Below, one piece after another: positions 24,776 through 34,164 of a stretch of 64,000 bases of DNA. Source of the DNA: Fusibacter_A sp965140735. Its GTDB lineage: Bacteria; Bacillota; Clostridia; Peptostreptococcales; Acidaminobacteraceae. Positions within the stretch are counted from its first letter, which is position 1; every line of letters begins with the position of its first letter. The DNA lies in NCBI GenBank assembly GCA_965140735.1, contig OZ223306.1, forward strand, positions 310,001-374,000, in the 5' to 3' direction. The position numbers and the translations under genes were made by a program. The notes beneath the pieces are model-generated. The model did no database searches and had not been told where the DNA came from. It saw only the letters and a list, made by a program, of their open reading frames with translations.

Positions 24776-26668
24776 ATGAGCTTATTAACATTACAAAATA
24801 TAGGTAAAGAGTATCAAAATAAAATTGTACTAGATGAGGTCTCTCTAATGGTTGAGAGAGGCGAGTGCGTCTCACTTGTGGGACCAAATGGTTCTGGTAA
24901 GTCAACCCTACTTAAAATTGCTATGGGGATTGAAGTCCCTGACTTTGGGCAACATTATTTTTCAAGTGGTATCAAAGTAGGTTATTTATCACAGAACATT
25001 GATGAACAAGAAACCGGTAGAAATGCTTTACATCATGAGGCTCTTTTTAGGCTTGAAACTCAAATAAGTGAGGTCTTTAAGAGTCTAGAAAGTGAGAAAA
25101 TCAGTCGAGACCCTAAGGCATATGAGGCTTGTATGAAGCGATATGAAATGCTTTATGAAAAATTTGAGGCCATGGATGGCTACAACGTACAGAGTAAAAT
25201 CAAAAAAATATTGATGGGATTAGGGCTGAGAGAAGGTGCTCTTGAACTGCCGATTGAACGCCTCAGTGGTGGTGAAAAAATGCGGGTGGCCCTTGCTCGA
25301 ATATTACTTGATGAACCTGATTTATTAATCTTAGATGAGCCGACGAATCATCTTGATATCAAGGCGATCGAATGGCTTGAAGAATTTATTAAAAAGTTTT
25401 CTGGGGGCGTTTTGATTGTGTCGCATGATCGCTATTTTTTAGATCGTGTCACAACGCGGATTGCAGAGCTCAATCACGGTCATTTGACGGTGAAAAAGTG
25501 TAACTATACAAGTTATATTGAGCAAAAGACAAGAATTACAAGTTTTTATTTAAAAGAACACTCTAATTTAAAAAAGCAGATTAGAGATGGTGAAGCAAAA
25601 GTTCAAAAGCTCAGAAAATACAAAAAAATTAAACAGTCTAAAAGTACAGAAAAAGAGGTTGAAAAACTTAAGACGCAATCGCAAAAGTTGCTCACAGAAA
25701 TGAAAAAGCGAGAGAATTTAGCGCAGAAGTCAAAGCCCAAACTAAGCTTTAAACCAGCGGGTCATATGAGCAAAGACATCGTGTTAGTAGAGCATCTTAC
25801 AAAATGTTTTTCCGAATTTTGTGTCCTTAAAGAGATCTCATTTACAATACATGGCGGTGAGCGCATTGGTTTGATCGGACCAAATGGTTGTGGAAAAACC
25901 ACTTTGCTCAATATAATCTTGGGTAAGGACAATGACTTTAAAGGTCATGTTAATTTTGGGAAGTGGGTTAATTACGCCTATTTGGGGCAAGAGATTACCT
26001 TCGAAGATGAATTAAGAAGTATCTTTGAAGAATTTGAAATAAACTTTGCGAAGTTAGAAGAAAAAGAAATTAAAAAGCACTTGGCCCTTTTTAATTTTTA
26101 TGGCGATGAAGTCCACAAGACGATAGGGGTGCTCAGTGGTGGTGAAAAAGCCAGAGTGGAACTTGCAAAGATTATGCTCAATCAGCCTCATTGTCTAATT
26201 TTGGATGAGCCCACAAATCATTTAGATCTTGAATCCAGAGAAGCTATTGAAAGTGCAATTTTAAATTTTAGGGGGACTGTTATTGCGGTTTCACATGATC
26301 GATTTTATCTCAACCAATGTGTAACACGTATACTTGAACTTAAAAATGGTAAGTTGTTGAGTTTTAATGGTAATTACGATCAATACTGTCGCTCTAATGC
26401 TACAGACCAAAACTTAAATCTGTCAAAACCAGTTGTGAAAAATAAAATATCTATGAAAAATCAGTCAGAAGCATCACAGATTCAAAAAGTATCAGATCGG
26501 CAGGAAAAAGAACGGATTGAAAAGGAAATAGTGGCTTTAGAAGCACGAATTTCTAATTTGAATAATACTGAAAATAATGCGACTGATCTTGAGTTTTACC
26601 AAACATATGGTGATTTGGTATCGAATTTGGAAGGGCTATATCAAAGCTATTATAAGCTGAATCTATAA
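24776..26668 (+). CDS. ABC-F family ATP-binding protein
   Basis: 630 aa cytoplasmic twin-ATPase that acts on the ribosome. Domain 1: GPNGSGKSTLLK, LSGGEKMRVALARIL, LLILDEPTNHLD. A basic interdomain linker follows near 235-320 (rich in Lys, SKPKLSFKPAGHMSKD). Domain 2: GPNGCGKTTLLN, LSGGEKARVELAKIM, CLILDEPTNHLD. C-terminal coiled-coil tail after about 540, as in YdiF/Uup-type proteins. The start at 24776 has aggagg 5 bases ahead; an in-frame ATG at 24746 lies within the masking hairpin and has no site. Resistance versus housekeeping role cannot be settled, but the attenuator-like leader favours an inducible function. Confidence 0.88.
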   Translation: MSLLTLQNIGKEYQNKIVLDEVSLMVERGECVSLVGPNGSGKSTLLKIAMGIEVPDFGQHYFSSGIKVGYLSQNIDEQETGRNALHHEALFRLETQISEVFKSLESEKISRDPKAYEACMKRYEMLYEKFEAMDGYNVQSKIKKILMGLGLREGALELPIERLSGGEKMRVALARILLDEPDLLILDEPTNHLDIKAIEWLEEFIKKFSGGVLIVSHDRYFLDRVTTRIAELNHGHLTVKKCNYTSYIEQKTRITSFYLKEHSNLKKQIRDGEAKVQKLRKYKKIKQSKSTEKEVEKLKTQSQKLLTEMKKRENLAQKSKPKLSFKPAGHMSKDIVLVEHLTKCFSEFCVLKEISFTIHGGERIGLIGPNGCGKTTLLNIILGKDNDFKGHVNFGKWVNYAYLGQEITFEDELRSIFEEFEINFAKLEEKEIKKHLALFNFYGDEVHKTIGVLSGGEKARVELAKIMLNQPHCLILDEPTNHLDLESREAIESAILNFRGTVIAVSHDRFYLNQCVTRILELKNGKLLSFNGNYDQYCRSNATDQNLNLSKPVVKNKISMKNQSEASQIQKVSDRQEKERIEKEIVALEARISNLNNTENNATDLEFYQTYGDLVSNLEGLYQSYYKLNL

Positions 26669-26742
26669 AATTTGAGGAAGTGCTATAAATTTAAGTCTTT
26701 TTTATGATACAATTTAGAGAATAATATTTATGAGGAGGCATC

Positions 26743-27183
26743 ATGGCAAGACCGAAGCGATTTAGACGCGTTTCACAGTTTCCTAAAGAAAGCTATTTTG
26801 TACCTTACGGTATTCCAAAGTGCAAACTAGATGAAATTAATCTTACAGTAGAAGAACTTGAGGCCATGCGTTTAAAAGATGTAGAAGCTTTGTCTCAGGA
26901 AGATTGTGCTGAACATATGGGCGTATCAAGACAAACCTTTCAATTGATTATTGAATCGGGACGCACTAAATTAACCAGTGCCTTATTAGAGGGAAAAGCA
27001 ATCTCCATAAAGGGTGGGCACTATACCACTGAGCAATGTCAGTTTATCTGTGAAGCGTGCGGACATCGTTATGAAATTGATTTTAAGCAAGATCATCAAA
27101 TTTGTCCTAAATGCGGTTCAAAACGTGTTAATTGTCAAAAGAAAGCTCAATTTTGTAAGAAATGGTGTCACATGGATTTATAA
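26743..27183 (+). CDS. DUF134 family HTH protein with Cys-rich C-terminus
   Basis: 146 aa. The N-terminus MARPKRFRRV and VEELEAMRLKDVEALSQEDCAEHMGVSRQTFQ form the DUF134 helix-turn-helix; the C-terminus has CEACGHRYEI and CPKCGSKRVNC pairs that look like a zinc ribbon, then further Cys. Proteins of this family often occur with iron-molybdenum-cofactor-like or redox genes and are presumed regulators. Strong aggaggcatc site ahead. It precedes an RND efflux operon, which it may control (inference). Confidence 0.88.
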   Translation: MARPKRFRRVSQFPKESYFVPYGIPKCKLDEINLTVEELEAMRLKDVEALSQEDCAEHMGVSRQTFQLIIESGRTKLTSALLEGKAISIKGGHYTTEQCQFICEACGHRYEIDFKQDHQICPKCGSKRVNCQKKAQFCKKWCHMDL

Positions 27184-27253
27184 GTTCATGTGAACGGTGC
27201 ATAATGGTGATTAATTAGGAAAAACTTAATAGTTTATAAGGCCTATTTTAGAG

Positions 27254-27299
27254 AGTCTCCTGTATTCTAGTAATAAGAATAAAACAGGAGGCTTTTTTT
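27254..27299 (+). promoter_or_regulatory. Terminator-like hairpin overlapping the RND ribosome site
   Basis: AGTCTCCTGT (27254-27263) pairs fully with ACAGGAGGCT (27284-27293, one G-U), the loop adds ATTCT/AGAAT, and seven T residues run directly into the ATG at 27300. The AGGAGG ribosome site is inside the 3' arm. It can act as a terminator or block translation, so expression probably needs an unfolding event. Confidence 0.7.
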
Positions 27300-30200
27300 A
27301 TGAAAGATTTACCAGAGCTCAAAATGTCCAAGAACATACTGGGTAAGATCGCATCAGGATTTATTGATCGCTATAAGATCGTTTTTTTGATCATATTGGC
27401 AATCCTTATGATGGGAATTAGTGCTTACAATAGTTTACCAAAAGAGACTGTACCAGATGTCTCTACCAACATGCTCTATATATTAAAAACATACCCAGGT
27501 GCATCCGCGGATGATGTGAACACCTTGGTCTCTGACCCAATTGAAAAAAAGGTAAAGGGGTTAGATGATGTTAAAAAAGTGACGGCTACAGTTCAAAGTG
27601 GTTATGTGAGAATCATCTTGGAATATAATGATGATGCCAATATGGATGATGCAGAGCAAAGTGTCAGAAATGAACTTGCTAAAATTAATTTTCCAGATGG
27701 GGCGTCAAGCGAAGCAACTGTTGGCGTTTTTAAAACTGGAGATATACCGATCTTCTCTATTACAATGACAGGAAATTATGATTTAGCAGAACTCAAGAAA
27801 TATGGTGAGCGCGTTCAGGAAGAAATAGAAAATATCCCTGGCATTAAACAAGTGGACCTTTCAGGTGGTTATGATCGTGAAATAAAAGTAGTGATTGATC
27901 AAGTAAGACTTCTTGAATATGGATTAACTTATCAAAACATCACCTCTGCGCTTCAAAGCTCAAACATGAATATGCCAGCGGGTGAAAAAGATATTGATAA
28001 TACTTCTGTTAACATTCGTGTGGATGAGCGCTACACAAATGTAGAAGATATTCAGAATTTGGTGATTGCATCATCACCCTCTAGAACCGTCTTTTTGAAA
28101 GATGTTGCAACAGTTGAAGACGCTTACAAAGATCCCGATAATTACTCAAGGGTGTTCGTAAATCATGAAAATGCTGAAAAAATATCAACGCCTGCTATAT
28201 ACTTAACGGTTTATCGTGAAGATGGTAATGATATTGTGGGACCAGCGGGTGAAATTAGGAGTATTATAGAAAATAAACAAGCACATGCCATTCCAGATTC
28301 AGTTGATTTCATCGTGACCAGCGATATGAGTGTCGATGTAGTCAAAGATTTAAGTACAGTTTCGAACAATGCTATCGGTGGATTAATTTGTGTTATTATA
28401 GTACTCTATATCTTTATTGGTCTTAACGAGGCCTTAATTGTGGCTACGGTCATTCCAATATCGTTGTTGATCAGTTTTGTAATTATGACTTTTACTGGGA
28501 TTACCTTTAATACGTTATCTCTTGCTGGTTTTATTATTGCAATGGGGCTTTTAGTGGATAATGCCATAGTGGTCATGGAAAATATAGATAGACTAAGGGA
28601 CGAAGGTGTCGATCGAATAACGGCATCTAAATTTGGGACAAATCAAGTAGCACCAGCCGTTTTAGCAGCAACATTGACCACTTTAGGTGCTTTTGTACCT
28701 GTGGCAATGACACCGGGATTATTAGGTCAATTTATTTCTAATATTCCAAAGACAATTATATATATTATATCTGCTTCTTTCTTTGTCTCCATCGTGATTA
28801 CACCAACGCTTTCTTCAAAATTTTTAACACCTTATAAAAAGAAAAATAGTCACCATCATTTTTCGGATAAAGTGAGAAACATGACCGCGGGTATAGTCAT
28901 ATTTTTATTATCACTCGTTGCATTCTCTAATAAATGGCAGGTTACAAATGCAACTATTATTTTAGCATTTGTCTTTTTAGCAGTTTACGCAATTAAAATA
29001 TTGGCAGCTAAAAAGGCCGAGAAACCTGAACATGTTGGGTTTATTGAAAAATATAGAGCCTTTATTTTTAATATTCTCATTTCAAGAGGTAAGAAATTCT
29101 TGGTTATTTTAATCGCATTAGTGCTGTTTGTTGGATCGATTATGACGATTCCTTTAGGTATTTTAAAAATCGAATTATTTCCATATGAAGAACCAACTTC
29201 GATTAACATCAGCATTGAAACACCAGTTGGGACACCTCTTGATGACACTGATCACATCGTGAAGCAGGTAGAGGCGAAACTTTATGATATTGCAGATCTA
29301 GAATCTTTTACTTCTACAGTAGGCTCTAATGGCTCTAATAAGGCGAGAGTAGTCGTGGAATTAGTGGATAAAGAAGATCGAATTTTAAGTGGTGCTGAAA
29401 TTGAAAATCAAATCAGAAGTCAGATTAGCATTATTCCAGGAGCAGAGTTCCGATTAGCTCAACAAAGTGCAATGTCTGGCATGTCAAGTGGTGGTGACGT
29501 GAGCTTGAGCTTGAAAGGTGATGATTTAGAATCACTTCGTCCAGTGGCTGAACAATATTTGGAAAAACTTTCTCAGATTGAGGGTATCGTTGAACCGAGA
29601 ATTTCAACAGATGGTGGTAAAAAGGAAATCGTCATCAATATTGATGGCAACAGAGCAACTTATTATGGGTTGACTGTGACACAAATTTCTTCAGAGCTTA
29701 GAAAATACATTTCAGGCTCCACTGTGGGGACTTATGTTGAAAGTTCAGAGGAATATGACATCTCAGTTTATTATTCTGAAGATCAAATTAAGAGTATGAA
29801 AGATTTTGATAAAATCTTCTTTATGAACAACAAAGGCAACAGAATTTATTTCAATGATGTGGCTTCGCTTAGAATGCAGACAGGCGTAAGTGGTATCAGC
29901 AAGGAAGATGGGAAAGTAATCATTTCTATCGAAGGGGATCTCAAACCTGGTTACAATGTTCGTGAGGTCAGTATGGCTTATTCTAAATCTGTACAGGATA
30001 TAAAATTGCCTCGAAATATAAGTAAAAATGTAAGCGGGGGTATGAGTGATTTAAATGAACAAATGGGCAATATGGGCAGAAACTTTGCAGTTGCACTCCT
30101 TGTGGTCTATATTATTTTAGTCCTACAGTTTAATTCATTTATTCAACCTATAATTATATTGTTGTCCATACCATTTGCATTGATTGGGGTTTTACTGGGG

Positions 30201-30575
30201 CTTATTTTAACGCAAAATAATCTCGGTTTTTATGCAATGTTTGGCATTGTAGCACTTGTTGGAATTGCAGTTAATGACGCTATTGTTCTAATTGACTTTA
30301 TTAATTATCTGAGAAAGATAGGTGTAGGTCTTAGAGAGGCCGTGGCAGAAGCAGTGAAAACCAGAGTTCAACCTGTACTTGCCACTTCATTAACCACAAT
30401 AGGTGGTGTTTTACCACTGGCGCTTTACAATTCGACATTTAGCCAGCTGGGGTTTGCACTTATATTTGGTTTAGTAGCATCGACGTTTTTAACATTGCTT
30501 ATAATTCCAATGATTTACTACAGTATTGAAAAGAGAACAATGAGATGGTGGAAGGGTGAAGAAAATGAAAATTAA
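27300..30575 (+). CDS. RND-family efflux transporter permease (first system)
   Basis: 1091 aa, the AcrB/HAE size and layout: N-terminal membrane helix (about 30-48), large extracytoplasmic loop (PKETVPDVSTNMLYILKTYPGAS), helices 2-6 with GLLVDNAIVVMENIDRLRDEG carrying the proton-relay acidic residues, central cytoplasmic stretch, helix 7, second large loop and helices 8-12 (VALVGIAVNDAIVLIDFINYLRK). RND pumps in Gram-positive anaerobes work with a membrane-fusion protein but no outer-membrane channel. Overlaps the fusion-protein gene by 11 bp. Ribosome site aggagg lies in a terminator-like hairpin. Confidence 0.93.
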   Translation: MKDLPELKMSKNILGKIASGFIDRYKIVFLIILAILMMGISAYNSLPKETVPDVSTNMLYILKTYPGASADDVNTLVSDPIEKKVKGLDDVKKVTATVQSGYVRIILEYNDDANMDDAEQSVRNELAKINFPDGASSEATVGVFKTGDIPIFSITMTGNYDLAELKKYGERVQEEIENIPGIKQVDLSGGYDREIKVVIDQVRLLEYGLTYQNITSALQSSNMNMPAGEKDIDNTSVNIRVDERYTNVEDIQNLVIASSPSRTVFLKDVATVEDAYKDPDNYSRVFVNHENAEKISTPAIYLTVYREDGNDIVGPAGEIRSIIENKQAHAIPDSVDFIVTSDMSVDVVKDLSTVSNNAIGGLICVIIVLYIFIGLNEALIVATVIPISLLISFVIMTFTGITFNTLSLAGFIIAMGLLVDNAIVVMENIDRLRDEGVDRITASKFGTNQVAPAVLAATLTTLGAFVPVAMTPGLLGQFISNIPKTIIYIISASFFVSIVITPTLSSKFLTPYKKKNSHHHFSDKVRNMTAGIVIFLLSLVAFSNKWQVTNATIILAFVFLAVYAIKILAAKKAEKPEHVGFIEKYRAFIFNILISRGKKFLVILIALVLFVGSIMTIPLGILKIELFPYEEPTSINISIETPVGTPLDDTDHIVKQVEAKLYDIADLESFTSTVGSNGSNKARVVVELVDKEDRILSGAEIENQIRSQISIIPGAEFRLAQQSAMSGMSSGGDVSLSLKGDDLESLRPVAEQYLEKLSQIEGIVEPRISTDGGKKEIVINIDGNRATYYGLTVTQISSELRKYISGSTVGTYVESSEEYDISVYYSEDQIKSMKDFDKIFFMNNKGNRIYFNDVASLRMQTGVSGISKEDGKVIISIEGDLKPGYNVREVSMAYSKSVQDIKLPRNISKNVSGGMSDLNEQMGNMGRNFAVALLVVYIILVLQFNSFIQPIIILLSIPFALIGVLLGLILTQNNLGFYAMFGIVALVGIAVNDAIVLIDFINYLRKIGVGLREAVAEAVKTRVQPVLATSLTTIGGVLPLALYNSTFSQLGFALIFGLVASTFLTLLIIPMIYYSIEKRTMRWWKGEENEN

Positions 30576-31692
30576 AATGAATAAAAAATGGATTATAATA
30601 GGCGTTGCAATTGTTGCAATCATAGCAGTCATAACTGGAATAATGCCTAAAAAACCGACAAAGGCAGATAATTCTGCTCTCAAAATGGGACTTGAAGCAG
30701 AAACCGCAACGACAATAAGTTCTGAAACTGTTTCAAAAGGTGATATAGATGAAACTGCCTTTACTATTGGCTCAATTGAGCCTGTTGAAACCTTTAACGT
30801 AACTGCTAAGATGGCAGGAGATGTTAAAGCGACCTACTTTGAAATTGGAGATCGTGTCAGTAAGAATGATGTCCTATTTGAAATCAACCAAGAGGCTTTT
30901 GACGTTTCAAAGAATCAAACCTTAACACAGCAAAAAAATGCACTGGAACAGTCTAAAGATAGTTTGAAACAAGCTGAAGATGCTTATAATGATCAACTTC
31001 AACTATTTGAATCGGGAGCCGCTTCACAGTCCGTTTTAGACAATGCCAAAACAGCTCTTGAAAATGCACAAAGAGCTTATGAAAATACAAAAGCAAGTTA
31101 CAATAGCAGTTTATCGACACTTAATGAACAACTCGATAATTATGTTCAAAGAAGTCCAGTGGACGGTATTGTTGTCGATAAGAATATTTCAAAAGATATG
31201 TATGCAACTTCTCAAAATGGATATACTATTATTCCTGAAAGTCAGTTTATAGTAAAAGCATCGATTACATCGAAATATGTAAAAAGTGTTGCGAAAGGGC
31301 AAAAAGCATCGATATATGTTAATACACTTGATAAAACGTATAAAGGTGAAGTTATTTCAGTTTCTGAAGTGGGACAACAGGGCTCATATCCTATAGAACT
31401 CAGTATTCAGGGCGATGATGCCTTAATGTCCGGACTTTACTGTGAAATTAAAATAACCACTCATCGATTAGAACAAGTACCCGTTATTTCTAAAAGCGCT
31501 CTGCTTTTAGAAGGTAAAGAGCACTATGTTTTCCGTATTAAAGCAGATAATACGGTGGAAAAAATTTCAGTGGTCACTGGTGCAGAAAGTGATGACAAGG
31601 TTGAGATTCTTGAGAATTTAAATTTAGGCGATCAAATCGCTGTACTTGGCAAAGAATATCTTTCTGAAAATGACAAAGTCGTGATAAAATAG
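30565..31692 (+). CDS. RND efflux membrane-fusion protein (first system)
   Basis: 375 aa. N-terminal membrane anchor (KKWIIIGVAIVAIIAVITG), barrel-sandwich lipoyl-like segment (VEKGDIDE-like start, FEIGDRVSKNDVLFEINQEAF), a coiled-coil hairpin (residues about 110-190) and the beta-barrel domain typical of HlyD/AcrA proteins. The ATG at 30565 is chosen; a GTG at 30556 is possible. Operon order permease, fusion protein, kinase, regulator. Confidence 0.9.
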   Translation: MKIKMNKKWIIIGVAIVAIIAVITGIMPKKPTKADNSALKMGLEAETATTISSETVSKGDIDETAFTIGSIEPVETFNVTAKMAGDVKATYFEIGDRVSKNDVLFEINQEAFDVSKNQTLTQQKNALEQSKDSLKQAEDAYNDQLQLFESGAASQSVLDNAKTALENAQRAYENTKASYNSSLSTLNEQLDNYVQRSPVDGIVVDKNISKDMYATSQNGYTIIPESQFIVKASITSKYVKSVAKGQKASIYVNTLDKTYKGEVISVSEVGQQGSYPIELSIQGDDALMSGLYCEIKITTHRLEQVPVISKSALLLEGKEHYVFRIKADNTVEKISVVTGAESDDKVEILENLNLGDQIAVLGKEYLSENDKVVIK

Positions 31693-31700
31693 AGAAAAGG

Positions 31701-31720
31701 GGGATGGTGTAAACCATCCC
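31701..31720 (+). other. RNA hairpin between fusion-protein and kinase genes
   Basis: GGGATGGT and ACCATCCC form an 8-bp perfect stem with a GTAA tetraloop. No T tract follows, so it is more likely an mRNA-stability or processing element than a terminator, and could set different levels for pump and regulator. Confidence 0.6.
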
Positions 31721-31742
31721 TTACTCTCATGTGGAGGCAGAT

Positions 31743-33287
31743 ATGTTTTTTTCTAAAAAGAGATATGTTTATAAATTTAGAAATAAGGCACTCTTAATAT
31801 GGTTTGTGATGACGATGCTTCCAATTATTGTTTTGGTTATATACGTTGCAATAATTTCAGGCCCTGAGGTACTCAATTTCTTAACGGATCCACAATCTGT
31901 AAATGAACGCGTATGGCAACTTCAAAAGTGGAGTCCAGAAGAAGTTTCTTTTAGATATATTAATAGTGTTATATTAGAAGACCCAGAGCGCTTGTTTATT
32001 GAGTCCACCTATAAGCCCATTATGCAAGATGCTACAATTAGGCATGGTGATGCTATTATATTGGTGAGAAAAGATGATGTTGTAAAAGCTATTAATAATT
32101 TTGATACTGAAGAAGGTCGAAGGATTATAGAAGGCTTTAGCAAAGTAACAGGGCCTATCTTACCAGAATTTGGTGGGTACTACACGACTAAAAATGAAGA
32201 TCTCTTCAATAAAACGGGTTACATAGTTGCGAGACAAATTGACTTTTATTTTAAAGATGGTGGGAAAGGCAGTGTTTTTTTTCTTGCAAAAGTGATTAAT
32301 ATTCCAAGTCAAATTGGCACATTTGTCGTCAATTATTTTATTGCGCTCTTTGTTATTTTGATTATATCCATGGTTGTTTTTTTTCTATACAGTGCAGAAA
32401 GATTAACGAAGAATTTCAATAAAGTCGCTATGATTATCGATGAAGTCAGTGAAGAAAATTTTGATAATCGATTGGATATAACAGATGAACCTATGATTCA
32501 TATTTCAAGCCAGCTCAATGGCATGATCGAAAAACTAGCGGAAGCTAAAGAATATAGGGCAAGTATCCAAAATGATAGAGCTGAGTTTATATCCAATATG
32601 ACACATGATATTAAAACACCTTTGACTTCAATACGTGTACAAATTGAAGCGTTGCGAGATGGTGTTGTGGAGGAACCACAACAAATACGACGGTACTATG
32701 AGAGTATCCAAAATAAACTGTTTGAAATCGATAAAATGATGAATGAACTTCAAATTTTTAACGAACTTGAAACAGAAGCTATGATTTTTGAATTTGAAAC
32801 TGTAGATTTGAAATTCTTCTTTAAAGATGTCATTGAAGAGATACAATTTGAACCTCTGTATAAAAACATTCACTTTGATTACTTTGTGATGGATAATGTT
32901 TCCCATTTTGCACGCATCGATCCTTCAAAACTTAAGCGTGTTACAACTAATATCTTAATTAATTCTACTAAATACGCAAAACGGGAGCACTTGATTTTTA
33001 AAATTGCTTTAAAGGTAGTTGGTGAATTTATTGAAATCGAAATGGTTGACAATGGCGTAGGCATACCAGAGGATGAACTTGAAAATGTTTTTATAAAGTA
33101 TTATCGAATGGATCCTGCTAGAAATCAACAAGTTGCTGGTTCAGGACTTGGACTAGCCATATGTCGATCCATCGTAAGTAGACATAATGGTCAGATTACA
33201 GCATTCAGAGATGAACAAGGTGGATTTGGTATACGTATTATCTTACCCAAGTTAGGAGAGTTTAATGAAAAGAATTTTATTGATTGA
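31743..33287 (+). CDS. Sensor histidine kinase linked to the RND operon
   Basis: 514 aa. Two membrane helices (about 18-38 and 195-218) enclose an extracellular domain; HAMP follows, then HisKA with phospho-acceptor His at about residue 288 (SNMTHDIKTPLTSI) and HATPase with NILINSTKYA, DNGVGIPEDE and GSGLGLAICRSIV. Start at the ATG 31743, 5 bases after ggagg; a GTG at 31731 is not used. The end overlaps the response-regulator gene by 23 bp. Confidence 0.93.
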   Translation: MFFSKKRYVYKFRNKALLIWFVMTMLPIIVLVIYVAIISGPEVLNFLTDPQSVNERVWQLQKWSPEEVSFRYINSVILEDPERLFIESTYKPIMQDATIRHGDAIILVRKDDVVKAINNFDTEEGRRIIEGFSKVTGPILPEFGGYYTTKNEDLFNKTGYIVARQIDFYFKDGGKGSVFFLAKVINIPSQIGTFVVNYFIALFVILIISMVVFFLYSAERLTKNFNKVAMIIDEVSEENFDNRLDITDEPMIHISSQLNGMIEKLAEAKEYRASIQNDRAEFISNMTHDIKTPLTSIRVQIEALRDGVVEEPQQIRRYYESIQNKLFEIDKMMNELQIFNELETEAMIFEFETVDLKFFFKDVIEEIQFEPLYKNIHFDYFVMDNVSHFARIDPSKLKRVTTNILINSTKYAKREHLIFKIALKVVGEFIEIEMVDNGVGIPEDELENVFIKYYRMDPARNQQVAGSGLGLAICRSIVSRHNGQITAFRDEQGGFGIRIILPKLGEFNEKNFID

Positions 33288-33957
33288 AGATGATATTGAA
33301 ATAGGTGAAGTGGAAAAAGCATATCTTGAAATTTCGGGTTTCCAAGTGACGGTAGAAAAAAACGGTATAAAGGGTAAAGAAATTGCATTAAAAGAACCCT
33401 TTGACATGATTGTTTTGGATATAATGCTACCGGGATTAGATGGTTTTAAAATTGCAGAGGCGATTAGAAATTATAAAGATATTCCGATCATGATCGTTTC
33501 TGCTAAAAATACAGAAGTAGATAAACTAAAAGGTCTAAGCCTTGGCATTGACGATTATCTCACCAAGCCTTTTAGTCCGCATGAACTGGTGGCAAGGGTC
33601 AAAGCGCATTTAAAAAGATATGAAATGCTTAAGAGTGGTACAAGTGGTATTAATCATAAGAGTTTTGAACTTCGTGGTATACTGATAGATTTTGAAAAGC
33701 GTCAAGTGTTTGTAAATGGCGAAATTGTAGAACTTACTGTCAAAGAGTATGATCTTTTAGTCTTGTTGTCCTCAGCGCCGAATAAAGTTTTTTCGAAAGA
33801 TGAAATTTTTGCAAAAGTATGGGGATATGAAGTTGAGATTGATACCTCAACTCTAACGGTTCATGTGAGAAAATTGAGGGAAAAAATTGAATTTGATCCT
33901 AGCAATCCAGAGTATATACAAACCGTCTGGGGCGTAGGTTATAAACTTAAAAAATAG
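33265..33957 (+). CDS. OmpR/PhoB-type response regulator
   Basis: 230 aa. Receiver domain with acidic pocket LIEDD, phospho-acceptor Asp in IVLDIMLPGLDG, and Lys in TKPFSP; C-terminal winged helix with VKEYDLLVLLSSAPNKVFSKDEIF and TSTLTVHVRKLREKI, ending in QTVWGVGYKL. It is the cognate partner of the overlapping kinase and probably controls the RND pump operon in which both sit. Confidence 0.94.
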   Translation: MKRILLIEDDIEIGEVEKAYLEISGFQVTVEKNGIKGKEIALKEPFDMIVLDIMLPGLDGFKIAEAIRNYKDIPIMIVSAKNTEVDKLKGLSLGIDDYLTKPFSPHELVARVKAHLKRYEMLKSGTSGINHKSFELRGILIDFEKRQVFVNGEIVELTVKEYDLLVLLSSAPNKVFSKDEIFAKVWGYEVEIDTSTLTVHVRKLREKIEFDPSNPEYIQTVWGVGYKLKK

Positions 33958-34103
33958 ATTGTCAGAGTGTCTAAAACTAAAAGTCGAGCAATCCTCTATC
34001 CTATGACACTTTTATGTGAAGTGTGCCATATAGCATATGGTGGGTGGGTTATGCAAAACTAGATTTTGACACTTCAATGATATGTAGGATCACGAAATAA
34101 TAT

Positions 34104-34132
34104 TTGTATTCCCTAAACAACTCTTTTATAAT
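34104..34132 (+). promoter_or_regulatory. Promoter of the aminopeptidase P gene
   Basis: TTGTAT (34104-34109) and TATAAT (34127-34132) with 17-bp spacing, 33 bp before the ATG. Confidence 0.65.
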
Positions 34133-34164
34133 GAAAATATAGACCATTTTGAGGAGGCTTAAAA

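Noticed and set aside
33958..34103. Intergenic stretch searched for tRNA or small RNA
   Set aside because: No cloverleaf, CCA end or terminator hairpin seen; only the aminopeptidase promoter could be supported.
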